NCBI RefSeq assembly: GCF_014858725.1
Contig: NZ_AQGV01000010.1
Coordinates: forward strand, 160,212-224,211
Direction of reading: 5' to 3'
Length of the DNA: 64,000 nucleotides
Origin: Pseudoalteromonas aurantia 208
GTDB taxonomy: Bacteria > Pseudomonadota > Gammaproteobacteria > Enterobacterales > Alteromonadaceae
Below are positions 22,644 through 32,500 of the stretch, in pieces. The translations under genes were made by a program, and so were the position numbers. The notes beneath the pieces were generated by a model. It ran no database searches. It worked only from the letters and a program-made list of their open reading frames with translations, and was not told the DNA's origin. Every line of letters begins with the position of its first letter. Positions within the stretch are counted from its first letter, which is position 1.

Positions 22644-23708
22644 TTAGCTACACTCCCCAAGCCATGGCCTCTGCTGACATGTTTCTCGCAGTGCGCTTAA
22701 TTCAGATAAATTCTGAGTTGCCATATCATATTCAATTTGCGCATCATCATACTCATTCTCAGTCGCTATAGTAAGAAATGCTTCAGCACGTGTATGTCGT
22801 CGGACAGCATCGCCAAAACGCGCTTCAACTGAGCGCCATATGTGATCATATTGGTGGTCAACTCGTACCTGCGCAGCATCCATCAGATCATAGTGACCAG
22901 AGTCTTGATAAGAACGCGTCGCCACACTACGAGGTGCTTTCTTTAACTTATTTAAATCACTCGTAAATCCAGTATCCCCAAATACATAATCGGATAAACG
23001 CTGTAACGTATTCAAACAAGGCGTGATATCACTTCCTCTGCAATGCTGTGTATTGCTATTTAATAATTGTGTCAAACCTGCGGGGAGTGAAGCATTTGAA
23101 TTTGCATCAATACTTAACACTGCATTTGCTGCATATTTTTCAATTAACTTCACTTTAGTGATGGTTTTCTTGAAAAATAATAGACGTATTTTAATTTTCG
23201 TGACGAAACGCTTAAAATCAGCTTCAGAGCGAAAGTGTAAACGTGTATTAATAAATATATCTCGGCCATAATTAAGTTGATAAATAAATGCACCCCCACA
23301 TGCTTTTTTATCATAATCCGCCACCAGCGAGCGGTTTTCTAATGTGCTATACCCTTCATCAAGCTTAAGGTGTAGTTGAGACGTTAAACTCAAATTATCG
23401 GTTGAATTTCGGTGATTAATCGATGTTGAAACGCTACCTGCAACAATAAATAAGTTTACCCCTGCATGGATCTCACCGAACGTTCTGCGACTTATTGCTA
23501 CTGAGTTCTGATGCTGTAAGTAGTCAAGCTCGCCAGACATCGCACTATGAAATTTTAGATCCCCCGTAACACAACTGTCCTGCTCTTGGTGTAACTCTTG
23601 GTCAAACCCTTTCCCTAAATCAGATTGGCTATATCGTTCACTATAATAACGCTGGGCTACAACACCGCACGAAAAGCACAATATTAAAAAGCTAAATAAT
23701 AGTCTCAT
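22644..23708 (-). CDS. Secreted MACPF/CDC-like protein, short divergent member
   Basis: The protein has 354 residues with signal peptide MRLLFSFLILCFSCGVVA. It keeps the core pattern of the two larger relatives upstream: an aromatic-Gly strand start at residues 147-148 (NYGRDIFINTRLHF), then a long charged strand pair. It lacks a clear GGDP motif. The C-terminal third is helical, shares YQDSG with the gene at 26103, and ends in C-x8-C (CQQRPWLGEC). It is the last gene of cluster 2, 50 bases after the gene at 23759. It may be a regulatory or partner subunit. The family assignment is weaker here than for its relatives. Confidence 0.6.
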   Translation of the reverse strand: MRLLFSFLILCFSCGVVAQRYYSERYSQSDLGKGFDQELHQEQDSCVTGDLKFHSAMSGELDYLQHQNSVAISRRTFGEIHAGVNLFIVAGSVSTSINHRNSTDNLSLTSQLHLKLDEGYSTLENRSLVADYDKKACGGAFIYQLNYGRDIFINTRLHFRSEADFKRFVTKIKIRLLFFKKTITKVKLIEKYAANAVLSIDANSNASLPAGLTQLLNSNTQHCRGSDITPCLNTLQRLSDYVFGDTGFTSDLNKLKKAPRSVATRSYQDSGHYDLMDAAQVRVDHQYDHIWRSVEARFGDAVRRHTRAEAFLTIATENEYDDAQIEYDMATQNLSELSALRETCQQRPWLGECS

Positions 23709-23758
23709 GCTCAGTCCTTGTTAGAGCCAAAGTCTCTGACTTTAGCTCTATCATTACT

Positions 23759-25237
23759 TTAGTCTGTGCCAAATACCGTACCGTAAGTACTCAATGCACC
23801 CTCACATAATCGCCAATTTAATATACCTACTGCAGGTGTCTTAGCATTTATGAACGTTGGCGCCCAGCGCATATTGCGATATTTAACACTCTCATTTTCA
23901 CTGATCACCCCCGCACGAACGGCTTCCTGTCGAGCTAATTCACACTGTTTCCAATCCAAACGATCTGATGAAGGTAGCTGTAGTTGCGTAACATCGTAAC
24001 TTGCAGGACAGGTTTTACCACGACGCGTACAATCATCTTTCATTTTTTGCACTTCAACCTCACAGGATGTACCAAACGGATTATCTCGGCAAAACTGTGC
24101 GGCATTGAATAAAAACCATGCATTGTCATACGCCAATTTTTGGATTTGTTCCACTGCGTTACTTTGCGAATCCGGTAAATAGGCGTAATAACTGGTTAAA
24201 AGACTCGTAGCACGCTGCTCATCTAGCACAGCTTGCTTAAAATCATCTTCCAACTCACTGATCATCCATTTCGTTGCATTACGTACTTTTTGATAATCGG
24301 CAACTAATGGTCGAATAGCTAATGACGCACTGTCGTAACGCGTAGTGTAATAACGCACAACATTGTAATCACTCAATGAGTTAAGTTGTGTTCTAAAACC
24401 ATCTTTTGAATACTTCACGGCTTCATAAAACATATCAAAACACGGCTTAGGGTTATCCAAGGAGCACGTAATTATATTATTAGGGATAATACTCAGTAGC
24501 TGTTTCGGATCGCCGCCATGTTGAATGGCTCTCACGGTGATTTTTACTGATGACTTTGTATCATCTTGCAAATATTTAAGCTGTCCGCCTACGTTAAATA
24601 CGCCGCCATATAAATCAACATCAAGGTAACCACCAATTTCAGATTTATCGCGATTACTGCCATAATCTATTTTTAAGTTGACCATAATATTAGCGCCATA
24701 CTCTATTGCACTCACAAACTCGTCACCTGCTAACTGTTGAATACGCGCTTGGTGTTTATTCGCTATTTCACTCCCTGCAGGCGTAAGCGTATACCCAACA
24801 TTACTATCCTCAGGTAAAAACAGTCGTTTTTTAGGCGTACTCGTTGCGCTAAATGTATATGAACTAGAATATGTGCTCGATGCCATTTCTTTCGCTAACG
24901 ACGCACCGGCCGAAACTCGCACGACGGGAAAATTAACATCAATATCAACACTACCATTCAAGGTACTGAGCAAATCATCATAGCTCATGTCAATTCCGGT
25001 TTTGAATTTAACTTCTGTATTTCCAAACGTTTCGTCCACACGTCCAGATATTGGTTGTACATTCAAAAAACGCTTGGTCTGGCTATCATAGGCTGTGCCG
25101 ATTGACACATGATCATTGATTAACCCCGATATAGTTGAGCCTGCATTTGACTGCTGACTTGCTAGTGATGACTCTTTTGCTAATGCATACTGGCTAGTCA
25201 ATCCTACCACCAGCATTGTAAAATATATTGATTTCAT
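23759..25237 (-). CDS. Secreted MACPF/CDC-like (stonustoxin-type) protein
   Basis: The protein has 492 residues with signal peptide MKSIYFTMLVVGLTSQYALA. The order resembles what I recall of stonustoxin and cholesterol-dependent cytolysins: LGT/IGTAYDS near residue 46, a first strand pair ending in SYTFSATSTPKKR, then YG at 180-181 opening a long strand (YGANIMVNLKIDY), SEIGGYL, and GGDP at 241-244. A helical C-terminal half follows with C-x8-C (CRDNPFGTSC) and extra cysteines. It aligns by eye along its length with the gene at 26103. A pore-forming function is inferred from the pattern; membrane-inserting hairpins are not proven. Confidence 0.65.
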   Translation of the reverse strand: MKSIYFTMLVVGLTSQYALAKESSLASQQSNAGSTISGLINDHVSIGTAYDSQTKRFLNVQPISGRVDETFGNTEVKFKTGIDMSYDDLLSTLNGSVDIDVNFPVVRVSAGASLAKEMASSTYSSSYTFSATSTPKKRLFLPEDSNVGYTLTPAGSEIANKHQARIQQLAGDEFVSAIEYGANIMVNLKIDYGSNRDKSEIGGYLDVDLYGGVFNVGGQLKYLQDDTKSSVKITVRAIQHGGDPKQLLSIIPNNIITCSLDNPKPCFDMFYEAVKYSKDGFRTQLNSLSDYNVVRYYTTRYDSASLAIRPLVADYQKVRNATKWMISELEDDFKQAVLDEQRATSLLTSYYAYLPDSQSNAVEQIQKLAYDNAWFLFNAAQFCRDNPFGTSCEVEVQKMKDDCTRRGKTCPASYDVTQLQLPSSDRLDWKQCELARQEAVRAGVISENESVKYRNMRWAPTFINAKTPAVGILNWRLCEGALSTYGTVFGTD

Positions 25238-25246
25238 GGTTGCTCC

Positions 25247-26092
25247 TTAACGAATTGTCACTAGGTAATCTTCAACTTCACCATAATGGATACGGTTACA
25301 CGCATTGTCAGAACCACCTCCAGAGTCAGTGGCTACACGCATTAACGTCACTCCTCCTGGCTGCTCAGTCGGGACACTGATTGCAAATTTAAACACTCCG
25401 TCTGACGCCGATTTATACACCATTTCTGAGTCTGAAAATTGACCGTCTTGGTCCCAATCAACCCATACTCTTGCCGCAACATAAGAAGGATATTGCGGCT
25501 CTTTATTACCCGGTGTTATCGTCATAGAAGCCTCTCTTCCGGCTGATAACGTAATCACCTTACCTGACACAGCTGTGTAACTGTGGCGTGCCGAGTCATG
25601 ACTAAAGTCATCAAGCGTTACCTTATCAATCCATTCCCATTCACTATCAAACGCAACATTGTCACAATATGCATTTTTTAAAACGGTCGTCTTTAAAGCA
25701 ACTGGTACATATTCAGGTGGCATCGTGCTGCATGCATCTGCTGCATTCGCCCCAGCATGCCAGTTATATGGATTAGTAAAATCTGAATTAGCAAAAGTGA
25801 GGTATTGCCCATGCCCTTGAGCAAGACGTTCCGGGGATAACCATAACGCCCTTAATTGCGCAAGCTTCTGTTCTTTGCTGATAATATCGGTTGTATCAAA
25901 CGCACGTTCCCACACCTCAACAAGTAAACCGTCATAGCATTTCTCTAACCAAGCGAATCGACCTTGCGCCTGTTGAACCGTTAGTAGATCTCCTAATTCA
26001 TTATAATTTGCGCTTGTTTCTGATTCTGTGTTCGCTTGAACCGTTGCTGCAATGCACATCAATGATGATGCGGCTATAAGTTGTCTTATCAT
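25247..26092 (-). CDS. Secreted GEVED-domain protein
   Basis: The protein has 281 residues from the ATG at 26092; the ATG at 26098 is too close to AAGGA. A signal peptide is present (MIRQLIAASSLMCIAATVQA). The C-terminal about 140 residues form a GEVED domain: WVDWDQDGQFSDSE is an Asp-rich likely calcium loop, and NRIHYGEVEDYLVTIR closes the protein. The same module occurs at the end of the M4 protease in this cluster. The N-terminal half is unique, with cysteines at CYDG, ACST and YCDN. It sits between the two large MACPF/CDC-like genes with 4- and 9-base gaps, so it is surely co-transcribed. It may bind or present the pore-forming partners. Confidence 0.78.
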   Translation of the reverse strand: MIRQLIAASSLMCIAATVQANTESETSANYNELGDLLTVQQAQGRFAWLEKCYDGLLVEVWERAFDTTDIISKEQKLAQLRALWLSPERLAQGHGQYLTFANSDFTNPYNWHAGANAADACSTMPPEYVPVALKTTVLKNAYCDNVAFDSEWEWIDKVTLDDFSHDSARHSYTAVSGKVITLSAGREASMTITPGNKEPQYPSYVAARVWVDWDQDGQFSDSEMVYKSASDGVFKFAISVPTEQPGGVTLMRVATDSGGGSDNACNRIHYGEVEDYLVTIR

Positions 26093-26102
26093 GATCATAT
26101 CC

Positions 26103-27353
26103 TTATTTTAATACCTGACTAAAGCTGCTGTAATCTCGGTAATAACTCAGGTTTTCGGCCTCGTAATCCAAACAATAACTCCCTTCAGGGTTTTGCTCAC
26201 AATAATCCACCATATCTGCAAATAAGTTGGCATTACTTCGGCTTGAAGTCTCAATTTCGTGCAGTTGATTTAGCTCCAAAGTGGAAAATTGAGAAGCATA
26301 ATAGCGTTGTAAGTTTTTGGCTCTACGATAAGTTAACCGTTCTGTTATCCAGCGATTTGTTAACTCTTTTACAACCAGCTTGGTTAAGTAATTTACGGCT
26401 ACATAACCTTGAGCAGGTACCAGTTGCTGTAACATTGGGCCTGAGTCTTGATAATTCGCAACATATGTATCGGTAATATTGTAATCATCCAATGAATTAA
26501 ATTGATTGATATAATCGGTTTTCAAATAATTCACTGCAGACTCAAATAATGCAAAACATGGCTCTGGATTTAGTAATGTACACCGCATAATGCCATTAGG
26601 AATAATCGTCAATAATCGATTCGGATCACCGCCACTTTGATAACCACTTACAGAGATTTTAATGGATTGCCGCTTACTATCATCGAGCTTTTGAAGCTCA
26701 CCATTGACTTTCACTTTGCCAATCCAATCAACACTTAAGTAGCCACCAATAGACCGTTTATCTTCTTCATTCCGGTAATCAATTTTCATGTTAATAACGA
26801 CGTTAGACCCATATGCAAAACCGTGAACGAAGCCATCACCTAAGTTGCTTGCTTTATTACCTGGCTCAGCAATAGCCAAGTCTTGCGCGGCCATTGTAGG
26901 CTGGTAACCCATTGTTGATGCAGGCATTAACATACGTGATTTGGGCTTAACGGATGAATACACCGTGTAAGTCCCCGTATACTTATCCGCGCTAATATCT
27001 TTGGCATAATTGGCGCCAGCATCAATGCGAACAGCCGGAAACTTGAAGCCTGCGTCCACCTTTCCATCAATAAGTTTCAGCGCTTGCTCGTAGCCCAAAT
27101 CGACGCCCACTCTAAAATCAATTTTTGAATTACCTAAATCTTCAACTTCTGCCCCTGTTACTGACTGTAACCCTAGGAAAACTTGACCCTTACTTTTATA
27201 GGCCGTGCCTAGTGGAACTGAATCAATATTATCGCTACTGTTTGATAATATCTTAGGCTTAGCACCTTCTTCAAAAGAGGGCGTTATACTTGCGGCAAAA
27301 CTCGCCGTACTGAACAAAGCCAGCAATACTGGGGTATAAACAAAATTTCTCAT
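26103..27353 (-). CDS. Secreted MACPF/CDC-like (stonustoxin-type) protein
   Basis: The protein has 416 residues from the ATG at 27353 (GGAGAG 7 bases upstream), with signal peptide MRNFVYTPVLLALFSTASFA. It has LGTAYKSKGQ, GNSKIDFRVGVDLGY, FPAVRIDAGANYAKD, then GDGFVHGFAYG with YG at 181-182, a long strand, SIGGYL and SGGDP at 240-244. In cholesterol-dependent cytolysins a YGR strand and a GGDA motif occupy comparable places, and stonustoxin has LGMLYD and LYGA. The C-terminus is helical with C-x8-C (CEQNPEGSYC). It is the upstream partner of a pair with the gene at 23759. Activity is inferred. Confidence 0.65.
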   Translation of the reverse strand: MRNFVYTPVLLALFSTASFAASITPSFEEGAKPKILSNSSDNIDSVPLGTAYKSKGQVFLGLQSVTGAEVEDLGNSKIDFRVGVDLGYEQALKLIDGKVDAGFKFPAVRIDAGANYAKDISADKYTGTYTVYSSVKPKSRMLMPASTMGYQPTMAAQDLAIAEPGNKASNLGDGFVHGFAYGSNVVINMKIDYRNEEDKRSIGGYLSVDWIGKVKVNGELQKLDDSKRQSIKISVSGYQSGGDPNRLLTIIPNGIMRCTLLNPEPCFALFESAVNYLKTDYINQFNSLDDYNITDTYVANYQDSGPMLQQLVPAQGYVAVNYLTKLVVKELTNRWITERLTYRRAKNLQRYYASQFSTLELNQLHEIETSSRSNANLFADMVDYCEQNPEGSYCLDYEAENLSYYRDYSSFSQVLK

Positions 27354-27403
27354 AATGTCTCTCCGTGTGTTCGGCCCCAAAAATCATCAGAGCCATTCCT
27401 TGA

Positions 27404-29413
27404 TTAGCGTAAGCTATTCAAATAATCTTTATGCCAAGTTTCTGGTATGCGATTCAGTACATCTTGTTCTGTTTCAATCACATTTTTGAATTCGTTGTTA
27501 CTTTGCATTGCTAAATCGCCCACCTGAATCCCATTTGCAAACATGCTAAAAGTTTCTCCCTCCAGCTCGACAGGATCTTTCTTGGTTCGCTTCAAACGCA
27601 GGTTATAAACATTGCCATCAAACTTTACCTGCTCAATTTTGCTAATAAATTGCATTGCCCCTTGAGTATGAATATGCTCACCTAGCTGCAAATCTTTTGC
27701 CCATACCGACTCTCCTGATTGCGTAATGACAGGGTGAGACTCAGTTAACAGCAGTGTTTTTCCATCTTTGGTTGTTAGCTGGATCATGGGAATAGCCTCA
27801 ACACCAATTGAAATATCTGCAATTTCAAGATTCAACTTTTGAGTCGGATGATATTGACTTGCCCCTAGAACGGTATCGCCAACACTTAATGTTTCTATCG
27901 GTAATTGACTGCCATCTGGTAATGTAATAAGGCTACCTTCGGCCAAGCAGCTATAAACGATTTGCATTTGTGGATGGTCAGTATTTTCCCAAGACCCCGC
28001 TAACCCAGCGGATCCAATAACTATTGTTTCAGCGCGTGGCGTTTGGTTAGGTCGAGGCGCATTATCTACCGCTATATTCATCACCCAATTCGCATCTTGA
28101 TAACGGCCATAAAGTGATGCATCACCAAAAACCCCTTGGTTTCGAGGGATGTTCCAAGATAACTTGGTCGTGGTGCGTCGCCCAACGGTGATGTACTCAA
28201 CATTGAGGTTATCAGCAAAGAAATTCTGTATATCGCTATATTGATCCCCTGAAATAGTCGTTGCCCCACCTCCCTCTTTCGTTTGAATAAAAATATTAGT
28301 ACCAAAGTCAAGTACAGCTGGCTTTTCAACTTGTCCGCCCGGCACCAACTTGGTTGTGCCATCTGGGTTTTCTATTACGTCTAACACACTCCAATCAGAG
28401 CGATAAATACGTGACACTTTGCCAAGCATGGTGTATTCACCCACAAATGGGATCTTTAACTTAAGCTGATCATTGGGTGTATTAGTTGGGTAAATATTCT
28501 CATAATCACAATCGCCGTAATTTCGATTAAGACACACGATAATTTTTTGATCTGGCGTTGTCGGGCCTGCAGCTGAGCGAACATCCCTCGGGTGAGACAC
28601 ATTCGCACCATATGCACCATTCGATGCTCTCAATATATCCATATCGAAGTTTTGCTGTTCAAGTTCAGCTGCCGAACTAACCAACATATCTGGTGCTACG
28701 TAACCCAACAGCGCTAATATGGTGTCTTTTGAATATTCTACTTTAGAGTTGCGGTCTTCAACGACTTCTTTACCACTGGCATCCGTATAGATTACAGTCA
28801 CCCAGGCATCGGCATAAACACGTTCAACCGTTTTCAGTTTTTGTAAGGCATCAGCAACTTTCACTGAAGAGTAAATTGATTTTCGTTTTTTTTCTGGCCC
28901 ATCCCCAAAATACTCAGCATAGCGCGGCAACGTAATTGAACTGCCCTTTTCATCCACTAATGTAATATCAATAAAAGTATAATCAGTGGTTTTATTCTCA
29001 CTATTTAACGCAGAGATCACTAAATGCTCTTCATCTGTTCCTGGAGGCGTGAGAACTTCAACTCCCATATGCTTGAAAAATGAACATAAGCTGACACGAT
29101 GTGCATCACATTCCTCAGCCTTACTTTCAAGACCCTGTGCACCGAAAAACGAAGAAGATGTATACCCTGATTCAAGCTGTTTGTTTATTAAAGAAAATAA
29201 GTGTGGGCGGTTGTGTTTATTCAACCCATATTTATTTAATCGATCTTTTAAAGCCTGATTGTTTTCTTTTGTTTTAAGGTTTGTACGTGCAAAACCATGT
29301 TCAACATTAAAATACGGCGCAGCGGCAGTCATGGCGATATCTGACTGCGAAGCGTGCGCAGAAATTGAAGCCCCACCTAACGCCAATGCAATAGATAAAC
29401 TTAAGATTTTCAT
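27404..29413 (-). CDS. Secreted protein with a Hint (intein-like) domain
   Basis: The protein has 669 residues with signal peptide MKILSLSIALALGGASISAHA. The first about 480 residues are unfamiliar. A Hint domain begins at Cys489 (CLAEGSLITLPDG, then IETLSVGD), has the block-B motif TESHP with His560, and closes near residue 633 (FANGIQVGD). Full inteins and many autoprocessing domains end in His-Asn; here that pair is absent and 36 more residues follow. Splicing is therefore unlikely, while N-terminal thioester cleavage at Cys489 is possible. It lies 50 bases before the MACPF/CDC-like gene at 26103 and after the protease gene, in one orientation. It may release its N-terminal part or attach it to something. 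Confidence 0.8.
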   Translation of the reverse strand: MKILSLSIALALGGASISAHASQSDIAMTAAAPYFNVEHGFARTNLKTKENNQALKDRLNKYGLNKHNRPHLFSLINKQLESGYTSSSFFGAQGLESKAEECDAHRVSLCSFFKHMGVEVLTPPGTDEEHLVISALNSENKTTDYTFIDITLVDEKGSSITLPRYAEYFGDGPEKKRKSIYSSVKVADALQKLKTVERVYADAWVTVIYTDASGKEVVEDRNSKVEYSKDTILALLGYVAPDMLVSSAAELEQQNFDMDILRASNGAYGANVSHPRDVRSAAGPTTPDQKIIVCLNRNYGDCDYENIYPTNTPNDQLKLKIPFVGEYTMLGKVSRIYRSDWSVLDVIENPDGTTKLVPGGQVEKPAVLDFGTNIFIQTKEGGGATTISGDQYSDIQNFFADNLNVEYITVGRRTTTKLSWNIPRNQGVFGDASLYGRYQDANWVMNIAVDNAPRPNQTPRAETIVIGSAGLAGSWENTDHPQMQIVYSCLAEGSLITLPDGSQLPIETLSVGDTVLGASQYHPTQKLNLEIADISIGVEAIPMIQLTTKDGKTLLLTESHPVITQSGESVWAKDLQLGEHIHTQGAMQFISKIEQVKFDGNVYNLRLKRTKKDPVELEGETFSMFANGIQVGDLAMQSNNEFKNVIETEQDVLNRIPETWHKDYLNSLR

Positions 29414-29471
29414 CTGTTTTCCTTATTATTTTATAACAAAACACATTGAATTTTGAGCTCACGCTCAGGGC

Positions 29472-29493
29472 CCTTACATCTATCTATGTAAGG
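29472..29493. other. Hairpin between the M4 protease and Hint genes
   Basis: CCTTACAT, loop CTATCT, ATGTAAGG forms a perfect 8-pair stem in the 117-base gap. No U tract follows on the minus strand. It may be an RNA processing or partial termination site that lets the downstream genes be expressed differently from the protease. Confidence 0.5.
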
Positions 29494-29530
29494 ACCTTAC
29501 GGCTATATATGACGGGATAAAATGGTGGCG

Positions 29531-32500
29531 TTAACGACCTTTCACTGTAATTTCCATATCTTCAACCTCACCATAGTTGAAGTTACTACAGCCATCGTGA
29601 CCAAATTCAGTCAAAGGATGCTCTTCAAGTCGGACTCGAAGTGTGAAGTTCTTTTTTTGCCACCAATACATGCTGGGTAAAAATATGGCTTGGCTAGCTT
29701 TTATTCGACATTGGCCGTTATTGCAGTCTTTGGTGTAGTTACCACTCATATCGAAACTATTAGATTCATCAGAACGAAATACTTTATCTTTGTCTTGGTC
29801 AACCCAAACAGTAAGACGTACATCACGATTGTCGCGGCTTAACAGCCTATCGACCGTTGCTTCATTTAATACATTAGATTTGATATCTACATTTAATTCT
29901 GCACGGCGTAAAAACTCGAGGTTAGTTGCATGCTTTTTATAACCAGTATTATTTGTACCTGACGCATTTGCGATGAGATTACGGTTGTGAATAGATGTCC
30001 ATACATGCATTTCATCAATATATAACGCTTGCGCATTGTTTGACGTAGTGATTCTGCTTTTACACTCTGATGGGGCAGTCAGTATTATGTCCTGAGTCAC
30101 TTCATCTGTTTGCCCACTGCCATCTTGGTAAGTAACTCGCAGTGACACTCGATAAGTTCCATTTGTTAACGGATAACTCACCGTTTCAGGCTGCTCATTA
30201 TGGCTCGTTTGGTTATCATGCCCGAATTGCCAATAGTAACTCGGTTGACGAACCTTATTTACTTGAGAAGTATTGATAAACTTAATCTGGTTATTCGCCA
30301 ACAACTGGTAGCTAAAACTTGCTTGTATCGGAAGTTCAGGCACATCAACGTCCGTTTTCACATCAATTACTTGAGATGCTTTTGCATATCCACACGTATC
30401 ATAGAATGTATATTTCCCCCCAAATGATAATCGCATCAAGCCAATACCAGCGGTTGTTTGATCTTTTAGTTTAAAACGCACTTGTCCATTATTAATCACT
30501 TGATTCTCTATGATTAGTTCATTCGATGAAAACAAACCATCACGGTTATTATCAAATAATACCGATACGAGTTTACCATTGAGCGTATTGTCAAATTGCA
30601 ATTGCTGTTCACTATGCTTATTCATAAGTAGAGTAGGCGTCAGGACACTTTGGTAAGGTTGATGCGCTAAGGGCACGCTCTGCGCGTTGATAGATAGTGA
30701 AGACAACGGAGAGTTTCCTTGTGCAAGCGTTGGTGCACATGCGGCTTTCACAGCTCGACTAAAATAATGCCTAAAGCCCACCAACTTTGTACTGTCTGTT
30801 TTTGTGACTGTGAGCTTAAACCGAATAAGTTCATCAATATCTAAAACGCGCGAGCGTTGTAAGAATGGGTGAATAGCTGAATTGTTACTTTTTTGCCAAC
30901 GTTCATTAGTGCCATCACCCCACTCAACCTCGATCTCTTTTATATCCGTGGCAGCAATACTATTTAAAGTATAACTAACGGTGTCGTAATGCATCGCACT
31001 ATCAAATTCTAATGACGAAAGTTGTGTGTTATTCGCAACAATTCCTACCGAGTGCAAAGTGTTATCTATTTGTGCTGTTACTTCACTCTCTGTGCCTATG
31101 TGACTAAAAAACCGCGCTTGGTCAATCAAACACATACCAGCATCTTGCACCGATGCGCCGGTAAAAAAACAATTTACGTTGGCTCGAAGAAATAACTTAA
31201 ATCCATCTTGAATACTCCAACCTTGCGTTTTTACCAATTCATAAAAGGCTTTTCTAAAAACACCCGCTGTACTATATATCGACTGACTCGGTTCGTATGA
31301 CTTAAAGTGGTCAATGCTCTTGCCATCCCAAGAAGGCATCTCAAAATACCGAGCTCCCGTGTCTTCATATAAGACATCCCAGCCGTACCACCATTTTCGA
31401 TTACCATCATGACTTGTAACCTGATCCACTGATTTGTTTTTAAAAGCGGTTGACTGACGGTATGAGCCCCGAACATATTGTGAAAAATAATCAAACACTG
31501 CGACGCTTGCAATATCTGAAAAAGCTTCATTCAATGCACCATCTTGACCGCTGGCATTTAACTGGCTATTCCAAAATGTTACTGCATGACTGACCTCATG
31601 AGCCACTATATCTAAGGTTGTATGGTAGTAATGCGTTCCCCCATAATTCCCTGTGCCATAATTCACATGGGTATCGTCCCAATTGGCTTGCGAGTTACCA
31701 TACGTGTTGTTGCCTACATTCTGTGATAATTGCTTTAAACAAAAACCCGCTGCCTCACAGGTAGACCCTTGATCAGGGAACATCTCTGTTAAAAGTTGGT
31801 GGTAATACTGCATCACTAGGCCAGCATTGAAGTGAGCATCATTTAAGCCTGAGTAGCTGTAGTAATCATAATACTGATTGTCTATTGTTTCCTTATCAAA
31901 ATTCTCGTTTGAGTTACTACATTGATAACTGGCTGCTTTTGTTTTGTCAGCGATATAATCGATGGTCTTTACGTAAGGGTTTTCTAGCGCACAATTTCCC
32001 TGCTCTTTAGTGACAATGAACGGGTATCCTGAGAATGCACTAAAAAGACTTACATTATTATCTGTAAACAATACCTCAGCAGCTGCGACATCGGTTGCTT
32101 GAAACTTGTAAGATAAGCAATTGTTCATACTCATTGGAGCTGGAGAATAACAAACCGCCCCTAATTTCTCATTACCGCCAATTCCTCCTCCAGCAATCAA
32201 CTCTGCTTGAGGATTTAACCCATCAATATCATTGTCTTTTCGGATCACTTTTAGAGTTTCTGCGTTTATAATGAAGTTTACTCGCCGCTCAGGTGTGTGC
32301 ACTCGTGCAACAAAAACGGCTTGGAGTTCGTTCTCATCCAACATGAACGCCTTGCTAAATGACAGTTCATTTGTGAACGGGATCCCATCCGCAATAAACT
32401 GCTTTGTTAAAGTATGCTTAATTTGAGTTTCGGTTAAACGAAATATATCCGGTATAGAGGTAGCGAATTCTTCTTCAGCAATAATAGCACTACCTAGACC

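Noticed and set aside
28081..28362. 93-codon frame inside the Hint-protein gene
   Set aside because: Same-strand shadow in another frame of a well-supported gene.
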